Of a stretch of 64,000 bases of DNA, positions 1-11,300 are shown piece by piece. The translations under genes were made by a program, and so were the position numbers. The notes below the pieces were generated by a model, which did no database searches, was not told the DNA's origin, and saw only the letters and a list, made by a program, of their open reading frames with translations. Position 1 is the first letter of the stretch. Each line of letters begins with the position of its first letter. Origin of the DNA: Psococerastis gibbosa (lineage: Eukaryota > Arthropoda > Insecta > Psocodea > Psocidae); the NCBI GenBank assembly GCA_963971405.1, contig OZ020492.1:9970151-10034150 (forward strand), read 5' to 3'.

Positions 1-245
1 CTCTAAAAAATTAATTTAATTTTTTTTTTTCAGAACTTGGGTGCTTCCATTGCAAAACTCTTCGTAGTTTCCTATCGTTTATTAGAGGTATACCTACGTA
101 ACGACACTGTGGCCTCAGTTGCAAATTTGCCATTTAGCCATATCTTATGCGTCATCATTGGCCAATTACAGCAAGTGTCAGTGTCAAGGTACATAAGCAT
201 GAAAAAGCACCAAGTTCTAAAAAAAATTAAATTAATTTTTTAGAG
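1..245. mobile_element. MITE-like element with about 37-bp terminal inverted repeats
   Basis: The first about 37 bases (CTCTAAAAAATTAATTTAAT and onward to GAACTTGG) reappear as their reverse complement at 209-245, differing mainly in T-run length. The roughly 170 bp between has no coding potential. Long terminal inverted repeats around a short non-coding core suggest a non-autonomous DNA transposon. The left end coincides with the window edge, so its target duplication cannot be seen. Confidence 0.6.
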
Positions 246-745
246 AAAATATTCAAAGAGAAAAATTACAAGAACTTGGCCCATCCTGACATCACAACAT
301 ACATAGGCAGAAAAAAGGAACTTGGCCCATCTGGATATCACAACTTTGATGGGCCAAAGGAACTTGGTATTTTTTACACGGAGTGTTTTGGGTTGGATAT
401 CATATCTTTTTGTACAAGTAACAAATAACTTGACATGTATGCATGGAGTGTTAAAAAAATTGAAAGACAGAGGAAGAATTAATCATCTAAAAAAATCAAT
501 CTAATCAAAAATGCTGGAACCGAAACAGCCATGATGGAAGATCGAGAATAAATTTGAAAAGTGAAGATTCGAGAATTTTCGGGAGGAGTCTAGCTAGCAC
601 CAGAGTAACTAGGAGACTGACAAGTTATAGAAAGCCCATATGAAAGAAAGAACAATATACAACATGCGAACCACTATATAGATGTGCCTACCTACCTGCG
701 TAGGAATTAAGCACATCTAGAAGCTAGCTTTCGTTAAGTGACTAT
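246..745. other. Non-coding flank with repeated GAACTTGGCCCAT words
   Basis: No gene is recognised. GAACTTGGCCCAT occurs twice and AGGAACTTGG once more between about 270 and 370, echoing the inner end of the inverted repeat at 1-245. This may be older debris of the same element family. Short open frames here have no recognisable protein. Confidence 0.35.
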
Positions 746-1294
746 GTTAAGTTACGTAATCAATTTTCTGAATAAAGTGGAATAATGGGAAATGGCAAAA
801 ATGAACCCAATCCCAAATTTCAGTTGTCTTGCACACGTGGATGGGATGAGCTTGCCATATGTATTTTCGGCCGTAAGCTAAGTACGTAAAATTCATTACG
901 TGATTGCTAAGTTATCATAAAACTTTTTCGGTTTTTTTCTTCTTCTTTATTCTGGGGGTTTGATGGTAAGAAGAGACTAATTCCTGAGTTTCACATCTCC
1001 AGCACATCTGGAGGTGGGCTATTACGTTAAGTTACGTAATCAATTTTCTGAATAAAGTGGAAAAATGGGAAATGGCGAGAATGAACCCAATCCCAAATTT
1101 CAGTTGTCCTGCTCACGTGGATGGGATGAGCGTGCCATATGTATGCTCGGCCGTAAGCTAAGTACGTAAAATTCATTACGTGATTGCTAAGTTATCATAA
1201 AACTTTTTCGGTTTTTTTCTTCTTTATTCTGGGGGTTTGATGGTAAGAAGAGACTAATTCCTGAGTTTCACATCTCCAGCACATCTGGAAGTGG
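746..1294. repeat. Tandem direct duplication, two copies of about 270-280 bp
   Basis: 746-1017 and 1026-1294 are near-identical head-to-tail copies. Both begin GTTAAGTTACGTAATC, pass through CACGTGGATGGGATGAGC and end AGCACATCTGGA(G/A)GTGG. They differ by scattered substitutions and a 3-base change in a TTC run. High identity suggests recent duplication. The unit is upstream of the first recognised exon of the cortactin-binding gene, so it could lie in its promoter or 5' region, but that is not shown. Confidence 0.85.
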
Positions 1295-2220
1295 CCTATA
1301 ATTTGTGTCAGTCAGTGAGTGAGTGAGTGAGTCCACGCGAAAAGCGTGGTTTTGGGGTATTTGGATTTCAGCAACCAATCATGCTAGAGTGCTGAATTTT
1401 TAAATTGGGGTTCTGTGCTGTATTTAAAGTCTGAATGCAAAATTAGAGGTTAATCGGACAACTGGGTGAGCTACAGTGATGGTTGGAAAGTGGCTAAAAT
1501 GCCGTAAACTCGCCGTGGAGATATACTTGCTGGGCAGCTCATCGGGGCTGTATGGAACTTGGTTGATAATTATTGAAATAAAAAACATTTTCACATTATA
1601 ACAGGCGTAAGCCCGACTTAGTCAAGGTCGTGGGCGAGTATTTTCAGCACTTACTTTACAGTAAACCAAATGCTGAAATGGCTCACCAAAGTCTTTACTG
1701 TAAGTTTCCGTAGAGCCAATTTCATGAGCTTTATCAGTATGGTATAGTTGCACCATCATCGTTACATGGCTCCAATCATCGTTGGCAAAGCTTGTGGTAT
1801 CATGATTTTATTATTTCAATGCATGGCGGCGTCGTTTGGATTCCACGTTCCGTACCTGTACCTACAATGGTGGGGCCAATCCTCAGACTAACGGTCCTCC
1901 GGTCAAGATTAGGTTTTGTCCTACATTTTTAATTTTTATTCTTTAAAGCTTCGCTCCCTCCATTACCAGTACCAGTACCTAATGCAGGTTTCTCTTAGTG
2001 TGGCTCCCATCAACGTTGGTAAAGCTACGGTAAGTGGAAAAATAAGGCAACTGCCATGTTACTTCCCAATTCCTATGAAGGCCGATTCTTTCATCTTCCA
2101 CTTTCAGTAGCATTACCTAGAATGGCTAGAGCGACACCTGATTGCTCTCTGACTTTCAAATTACTACAGTTGTTAAATATTGTTTTGTTAATAAATTGTG
2201 AGTACTGTTTGTTTTGTTTC
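1295..2220. other. No recognised gene
   Basis: It holds a short (GTCA/GAGT)n tract at about 1310-1335 followed by a small hairpin word CCACGCGAAAAGCGTGG (1333-1349). No protein homology is apparent. An upstream non-coding exon of the gene starting near 2.26 kb could be here, but no splice donor can be singled out. Confidence 0.3.
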
Positions 2221-2257
2221 AGAGCATAACGTCGGATAAATACCCTTGTCTATTGAA

Positions 2258-2344
2258 ATGGCTTCAAAAGAACCCTGCCCGCAGAAGACAACCCCGCAGC
2301 TATTAACGGCAGTTTTTGAAGAGGATAAAATTGACACTGTCAAG
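2258..2344 (+). CDS. CTTNBP2NL: Cortactin-binding protein, candidate first coding exon
   Basis: It follows a good acceptor (TTTTGTTTCAG, ending 2221-2222) and ends at AAG/GTAATA. ATG at 2258 opens 29 codons (MASKEPCPQKTT...) that end in phase 0 and join the next exon without a stop. The peptide itself is not conserved enough to recognise. Translation could instead begin at the ATG at 3721, so this assignment rests on splice sites and phase. Confidence 0.5.
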
Positions 2345-5300
2345 GTAATATTTTTAATCGATTTTATTTCAACGTGTAGAGAAATGGCTTCTTACCTAAA
2401 TCTAGACAACATGCACAGCTTCCCAAAACTGGCTGATAGTCAGGCAACAGATATAGCCACCGTACGACAGCATCTTATAAGAACAGTCAGCAAGGAGGGA
2501 ACCCCCACAATTGAGCTCAACGCAACGGCACTAGAAACCATAGCTACTTGGTATCCCGAGGAGGAGTCGGCTCACATTTATACAAATAGTTGGCCACTGT
2601 AGGGGATATTCAATGCTGGAACTCAAAATTTTTCATCCTAGCTGCGCCTGTTGGGAAGTTAGCTGCAAATTATAATGGGGATGTACATGCCATCCCCCGC
2701 TCCCAGTCCTATATAAACCAAGGTTTCCTCTCCCTAGTCACATTTGCATCTTCTCCTCGAGTTGAGCAAGTCTCAAATCGCAGATAAGGTGTAACTGTGC
2801 TAGTGGGTTTCCCTCTGTAGATGGCAGTTCTTGCCGAAAGCGCTCAGGGTTTTATACTAACACAAGTAGGTTTCTTAGACAAAATTAATTTTTTAACGAT
2901 TATTTGGGTTTTACTAATTCCGGTTGTTTTAACAAGTTTTTCTAAAACTCTAAGTTTTTGTTATTTTTTGTTTATTAAAATGAAATACCACGAAGTCACG
3001 AGTAATCTAATTATTTATACATGCCATTCTCCTGGCTCTGGAAAAAAAAAATAGCAGACTGGAAAACTAGAAAAGTTGTCGTTTTCGTTGACTCTCAGGC
3101 TGCTATCTCCTCCGTTGCTAGCTATGAGCACAATGGGGATTTAGAGATTCCGGAATATCATAAGCAATCTCAACCGCGCTAGCTGAACCATGGTATTGCA
3201 ACGAATCCCTGGACATGATGATGTTGGTGACAGTGTGAAAGGGGATTGACTCGCCCGAGAGGGTGCTGGCATGGAACAACCTGACAAACCCATGACTTTA
3301 AGTGACTGTAAGAGGCATAACAATGAATTAATTCAAGTCGAACCCGGGACAGCCCACATGACCGATGCTGTTAGGAAGACATGGGGAAACTAGTGCAGAA
3401 GATAGAGAGGCCGCCCAAAACCGTTTTTGGGAAATTTTTGTCAGCGACATGACCGGCAGCCACAGCTTTCCACTTCCCGGGAAAAGTTCATAAAATGCCC
3501 ATTGGGGTTGGGTGGACCCAGGCCTGGTGGAATTTTTCATTTTTTATGTCATTCCTCAAATCTCGACTTTTGCGCCCATATGGGTTACGCCCTGTAAGAA
3601 ATACTTGCATCCATCGATTGTGTCGTGCATCGAGCAACCTCAAACTAGACCACGACTCACGAGGTACCATTTCTGATTGATTTAAAATATTTTTATTTTT
3701 TATTACAGAGAAATCCAAAAATGGAGCTTAACAAATCCGAGTTACTAAAATTGCTTAGCTATTTAGAAGGGGAATTGCAAGCTCGTGATATCGTAATAGC
3801 AACGTTAAAAGCTGAAAAAGCGAAAAGGTTGCTAACCCCTGGACGATTTTGGCTAAACTCTACCAGCGACCCACGGGCAGCTTTACAGCGCGATGCTTAT
3901 GGCGGTACCGATCCTGTCTTTGATGAAGATCATATGCAGTCCTTGGCTGATAGACAAATGGTTGCACTCGACAACTATGTTCTTCAGCATAGGAAGATGG
4001 TCGCGCATATTGCAAAGCTAATGAAAGAGATGGAGGACCGGCATACGAAGGTAGGTTTCCAAGATTTTTTTTGTACGTGGCGTAGTGACTTTGGTGGACT
4101 ATTGTGCCCCTTGCAGAGTATCACATTGGTTCTTCAAGACCTATGCTGGGCAGTTGGTCGTGTGCGACTAGCCCGGAGGCTGGAGAGGTCCGTAGCATGT
4201 TGGGCTGCTGGGCAACAGTGTAGTAGTAGTAGTAGTAGTAGTTTTTGTTGTTGTTGTTAAGGGCTTCAGGGACCCAGACCGCTTGTTGGTCCCATAAGTC
4301 CGCCCTGTTCTTCTACTGCAATTTTATCACATTGTTGAACTTCAGAAGATCCCGTGGGCTGAAGTTCCTTTTACACTCTGCATTGGCCACCGCAATCTCC
4401 AAGTGTTTCAAACGTGAACGCCAGATTGCTGGACAGTCTGCTAGTATGTGCCATCCTGTTTCGTTTTCACTTTCACTCAGGATAAATCGGCCTTCCGATT
4501 CGTGATAGGAGTTGCCGTAAGGGTCCGTGCCCTGTGAGGAGGGCAATTACTCTCGGCACGTCACTTCGCCCGAGTTCCAGCAGCAACAGTGAGTCGCCCT
4601 TACACACAGGAGAAGGTTCTGTTGTCGCTCACGCTCACGCTGAGTTACAGTAACTGTGACGTCCCGCTGACATTTCCTGCTGACCTGCCCGGTCAACGCC
4701 GGCCCCAGAGCCCTTCGGCCGCATTCGTACACACTGAAACACCTGCTCTGCAATGACAAGAGGTATACCTCTCTTCATTGTGTACCCCAAGTCAATCTCC
4801 CTCTTCAGAACACACCGAGGAGAGTCTACGGTTGAAAACAACATGAACGTGGAAGCCCAGATGAGCAACGAGCCTACATAATATCTTGCAAAAAATGAAT
4901 TAGTAGAAATAATTTGGACTGTTATTCCTGGAATAATTTTGATTTTCTTTGCACTTCATAGTATTGCAGTATCTATACTCTTAGAGACTAAAACTATTGA
5001 ACTGTTGTTTTAGGTGATACAAGATTTAGAAGAAGAAAAAAGGAAACATGAACACGACACCGCTCAAGGAGATGATATAACTTATGGATTAGAAAAAGAG
5101 AGAACTAGGCTAAGACAGGTGAGGATACAATTCTTATTAACTCTAATTTAACTAGTAGCATATATTTTAGGCTAAATTACCATATTGCGGTAAGCAATGT
5201 GCGACAACTATATATAAGTAAGATGGAAGCCGCCAATCATCAAATCTGAGTTTAAATATTACTACATTTCCTTACAATTAAGGTAGGTGATACATAGTAG

Positions 5301-8300
5301 CATTAACGAATTGTCAAACTGTAGATGTTTTGAATTTTGAAACCCTAAAAGTCAATTCTCCGAGGGATGGATCAGTGCTATTGTAGCAGCTCATGCATGT
5401 GAGCTGGCCAAAGGTAGAAATTATATATACTAAATTCCAAGTATTCATTATATACGGTAGAGAAAGTCATGTTGTATAGAATACTTCCCTTCCTCCAGTG
5501 CCTTTTTACTGACTCATTGAGCACCTTAGTCGTACATGCAGAGCGAGAACCAGGGGAGACTAGATCACGGAACCACCAACTTGGAACGACATACTGTCAG
5601 TTGAAATTACAACCATTGATAATAACTGTTAAAGAAAGTGCGATGCATATCGTATAACGACCCTCAATGCAATTGAAACTCAGATACCAGATAGACCATG
5701 ATATTGAACCCAGATGAGTCCAAGCCACTAACATCAGGCTGCGGCCACGCCTCTTCGGGTGGGCAAACTGATTTAGACTGTCCTTGGGAAACCTTCGTTG
5801 TCCTGTTTGCTCATGGTAGCAGTTTGCCTACCAAAACTCGGATTAAAAAGAGAAAACCAAAAAAATTGAGATGGTATCCTTCCTCTAAGCAAAAAAACAA
5901 ATGCATGTGTGATCCAGATAGTGGGATCCAGATACTCTTAGAATGTACTTGTACAATTTAATATTATCAATGCTGTATTTGGCATTGCCATTTTTAACAA
6001 TAAACTGAATTTTGCGGCTTGAGTGAAGCAGTAATCGCTATCCACAGAGTTTTATTGTGCGTATGTATTTTAAACAGTATCGTTACCATGTCCCCAAGTT
6101 TTTGCGATTCACAAGTTCTCTTCTAGTGACCCAAATGTCAGTCACGACGCATAGGTTAGAATGGTTTTATGTAATAAGAAACAAATATGAACTTACGATT
6201 CTGTTAGCCACTAGCCAGAGTTGTTTGCTTTTACTAGTACAAACTGGGAGACTTGTGTCTGTTTCGTTCTCGCTGTCTTTTTGCATACAATCTCTACTTC
6301 GTGATAGTAATGCAATATATTATATTTCCTTAGCCTTTAGCTTGTTGAGCCTATTTATGAGATACTGGTTTAGTCTCTTAACAAGATAATACATTTGCAG
6401 ACACCTACTAGCTTCTTCCTTTATGTTTGTGAGTTTTTACAGGAATTAGAAATGGAGAAAACTGGCCGAAAGAAAGCGGAAAAGGATTTGAAAAAAATGT
6501 TAGATATGTTCGACGAAGAAAAAGCGCGGACTAAATCCATGGTCCTTCTTCTTATTGCCGAGCGGAAGAAAGCTTTAGTCAAGTACATAGAAGAAAGAAA
6601 ACGTTCTGAAGATTTGGCTCAGGTACTATATTTGTGTACACTTACTTACTTTTGGCTTCCAGCTCAACGTGATGCCGGTACCATTAGGCTATCCGTCATA
6701 GTTTCTTCGCCATCAGGATTTCTTAGAATCCTCTACCATCTGTAGGGTTTTGAATAGTCCAGTTGGTAGAGAACTACGTTACATAAGGTTGAGGTTTGAA
6801 ACTGACATAAATGGCAATAATGTCCACCTTACTTTAATAGGTACCTTACGTTCATTATTAGCGGCTGCCTGATCTGTTGTGGACCATAATATAACAAAAG
6901 GCCATATTATCAAATAGAGCAATGTCCAAGAGAGGTCCGCAACCAGTCCTCCGGCCTAAAACCTCATTGGGCTGTCTTGCTACGGTGTTTTTTAAAATAT
7001 TTTTCTTCTGTCTCACCCCGTGGCGCTACAGTCCATGAAGGGCCTGCTCCACGACCACACCAGTCTGCCCGGTCCAAAGGCCTTCGATGCTAGTCACTAT
7101 TTCGACCAATCATCGTATTTTTTCTATCCGTTTAGCCCCGATTAATTATCATCCTTCAGTCTCAAATCTATTGTGAATATTGGGGGTGGAACTATTTTTC
7201 AGATTCTTGCCGAAGAAAAGGGTCGAATTGATGCCATGGCGGAAGGTTTGGAAGAGGAGAGTAAGAAGAGTCTTCAAATGGAAGCAGAATTAGAAAGGCA
7301 GCTCGCAGAATTTGATACAGAGCGGCAACAACTTCGGGCAGCCATTGCTAAAGAGGAGAAGCGGTAATAAATTTTTGCTTACTATCCTCTACTTGTCTTC
7401 CAGCCTACGCTCTTCAATGGATTGTCGTGCCACGGCGCTATTTTATTTGACTGTTGGTATATTTGTAATATTCCGTATTTTAGAAATACAACATAACAAA
7501 ACAACCCTCCCTATCAGTGATAGATTCATCACTACTCAGCCCCACCTTGGTTTTCTGCCAAATTGTACGTTAATTGAACTTTTTGTGATTGTAATAGATG
7601 ATACCTATTTATTTCAGATGCAAAACCAGAAAAACATTGCTTTACCAGTTACCTTATCAACCAAAATCACGTCTATAAAGAGGGTTCTTTCTAGCGGTAT
7701 TTGCATTATCTTGTCTTATAAGACCCAAAGAACTTACTAAAAAATAAATACATGATGAAAAAACTTTGAAATTAACTTAAAAACCAGTTTATAATAGTTT
7801 ACGGGTCAATAATATTACTGTAGTTATAACGAAATCCGACGAAATTTGTTGCGGGGTGAAGTTATTTTCACACTGAAGCCTTACCCCTTGATGGGGCATC
7901 TTAATTGGTGAGTTTTCACATGGTTTAAATATGTTTCAGATATAAGGAATTAGAGGTAGAAGCTGAAAAACACCGCGTTGAAGCAGATAGTTTAAAGAAG
8001 CAGCTTGTAGAGGCACACCATGTCGCAATGTTTCAAGCTGGAGCTACTCCTGGTCTTTGTCCGAGGCCACCACACCCTCCTGCTAAGCCCTCATCCTCCC
8101 CCCGACCGTCGGCCCCTCAAAGTAAGTACTATAATTTTTTTAATTTTATAATATTTTATAATTTTTTAAATAATATATTATATAATTTATATATATATAT
8201 TTATATTTATATATTATTAGGATTTACTAAATGTATCCTTCCGTCTGCCCCTGGGCATGTCCTGACTCTGGCATAAGTTGTACATAATGCAGGAATCACT

Positions 8301-11300
8301 GAATACAGAATGCCCTTGACTGCGAATCCTCTGTAGTAATGTTGCCAAGATGCATAACACGAAACACATTATTGGCTTGATACCCTTTGTGAGAACTAAG
8401 AATCTGAGTACCACTATTGATATTACGCCAATGCTAATTAAATAGTCTCAGTCCCGAACTAGCATGGATTTTTTTATGGTAAATTGGCGTCCCTGACAGA
8501 CAGTTTGTGCTCTGGGGCATATTTGCAGCCCCTGATTCCTACAGTAAGCGGTGGTATTATACTGGGAAACCCAGTGGTAGGTAGTTAACGGTTTGCTAGG
8601 CCTCCTGGTACCAATGCACTATTTGGAGCGCTCTATGGCAATGCATACTAATATACTTATAGGAAGTATAGTTTTTAGTTTAAACAAAAGGTTAATCGCG
8701 TGCAAGCAATTTAATGAATGTATCCGATTAGCCTCTTCAATCGCCTCACTAAGTAACCTAATAGGTACTTGTGTTGAGTTACGACACGGCCAGTTATTCA
8801 CAACTTAATCTTTGCGCTTCCTATGCAGATATTTATTAAGACTGTACCACGTGGCACACTACATCTGCAATATCTTTCAACTCAAATATCAAGGAAAATC
8901 TTAGAGCTGTCATTGAAGTCTCTTGTGTTAGAAGAACTGCTCCTCTGCATTTCAACATATAGCATGTAGCCGCCTCGAATTGGCCTCAGTTATGGAATGC
9001 GTTCGAAGTGTGCATAATTTCAGTAGCTGCCAACAATTTTCGACGCCTTCCACAACCGTGGTCCATTTCAGTGACTGCCACTTATTATAGTATTCTCTAT
9101 TTTAATTCACTATTCGAGAGTTCCTGTCTGTTCCAAGGCACTAGCGTACCTAGCAACGCAACTGGATCAACAACCGTATGTGTTTTTAGTCCAGTGGAAC
9201 AGTTCTTTTATTCCGTGATGTCTCAATGATAGTACTAAAATCAATATTTCATGCGAAATTTAATGAGTTGTCTCTTTGGAGTATTTCTAAAATATGATTC
9301 TGTTGACCGTTGTAGGCGGCATACCGAAAGTGGTGTGGGGTGCGGGTGGAGATGGAAGCGTCTCGCCTCCTCCCAGTGCCATGTTGACTAATGTAGCCAA
9401 AATTGTGCAGCCAACTGCTACTGTCTCCAGTGTCCCCGTGTCCGGTCCTAGTAAGTATATAGTCTATCATTGCGCTAGTCAAGTGTAAATCCTCGTGGAC
9501 AGAATCCGATAGCTAGTAGTCTGACTCCACGACAGCTGGTCGGTCTGAGCCTGACTGACTACTATTCACTGCATCGTAGGATGAACAACGATTGTCTTTG
9601 AAAGTGCAACCGCTGATAGTTTCTATTTATTTAATTAATAACGCTGTAGTAAAGGTAATACGAGTTGCTTACTTCACTTCATAACGTGGACGTAGCAAAC
9701 TGTACGACTTAAGGAATGGAGCAATCGGAATGATGGTGCAAATCCACATCAGTCCACAGACGCTAGAACCAGCCCGAACTTAATTCCAGCTTAAGTGCGA
9801 AGTCACGCATCGCTACACTGCACTAAATTACCTCTGCTGCTGCTGCTACTGCTAATGTCCGCTACTAAGTTATAAGAAATCGCATAACTTCTGTGGTCAG
9901 TAGAACTCGGGTTAGGTTTCTTTATAAAAAAATGTTGTATTGCCCTTCGTCCGTGCTTCAGGCTTCCGCGCGCATGTTTGCTTACTGCTTACTCTGATTT
10001 CGGTTGCCGGGTCATGGTGATGAACCCAACTCTCGTCCATGGTTAGATACCTATCGTTGAAATTCGGTTTATCTTGTCGGTAGATACCGAGAAGTTGCAT
10101 GCAAATGTCCATTGGCGTTTGTGTATGGGTCACTGTTAACATTAGCGGGACCCATCCGGCAAATTTTTTTTCATGTCCAATGTTCATTGGACTCTGCTGT
10201 ATGACAACCCCATATCCTCAGCTAATTTGTGAGTGGCGATTCGTCGGTTTTCCATAACAGCTTTGAGAATTTTCTGGATGTTTTCTTCGGTAGTGACGGG
10301 TCACAGAGAGCCCCCACCATGTTCATTTTCACAGGAGGTTCTACCACATTTGAATTCACGACAAGTCCCCTAATGTATCCATTAACTCTTTGTGGATATC
10401 AGTCTATGACAACCCTTTCAGAAAAAAGAAATTTACTAACACAACGTTGCTCGCGCACGTCCATCTTCGCACTCAGCTCCGACTTGCGCAGGTCCGATCT
10501 TGAGGAGGTTGCCAGTTGCAACTTTGCACATCTTACTTACACGTTCCAAGCTACAATATAGATGCCCCAATTAGCCCAATAGCTCTATTGCAAATTGGTC
10601 AAAGTATGAGGATATGAATACACCCTCGTATATTACAATACTGGATTGTATGTATGTAGCTGTCACCAACATCGTTTGCCCACAGTTGTGGAAAGTGTAA
10701 AAATACAGTAAATTAAAATAATTGTGTAACATAGACCATTCTGATTATTGCAGCTACGGGCATCGCTAGATCTGTGTCCCCCGGGCAAACAGTTAGAACA
10801 GGAGTCTTCCCCGCTGGATATTCGGGACAGCAACAGCAGCAATGGCCTTCAGACGCCACGCCTGCTTCACAGGTGGCCCAGGTATGTTTGCAATAATAAT
10901 TGGAGATATAGTGGAAAATATAGTTTGGGAAATCGCGAAAAACATGCAAGGGTAGGTTAAGTCATGCCTTCATTAACTGTAATCGATTATCAAATTGTAG
11001 ATGAACATTTATTTTATATTTTTATCATTGATGTCTCTACGATCAATATTTCCTGTGAAATTCGACTTTGTACAAATACCGGATAGTAGGGGTATGATTT
11101 GCTCTTAACCAAATTCGTCTGTTTGGATGGCTTTGACTAGGTTTAATACTGTACATTTTATTATTTAATTTATTTCGGAACAGGCTGGTGCAGTGAAGGC
11201 AAATAATGGAGCCGTCGTAACGGGAGGAACATCAACGGTAGCCCGTCAACCTGCGGCAGGATCAAAGGTGCTGCCCATGCCAACCGACTCGGCAAAATTT

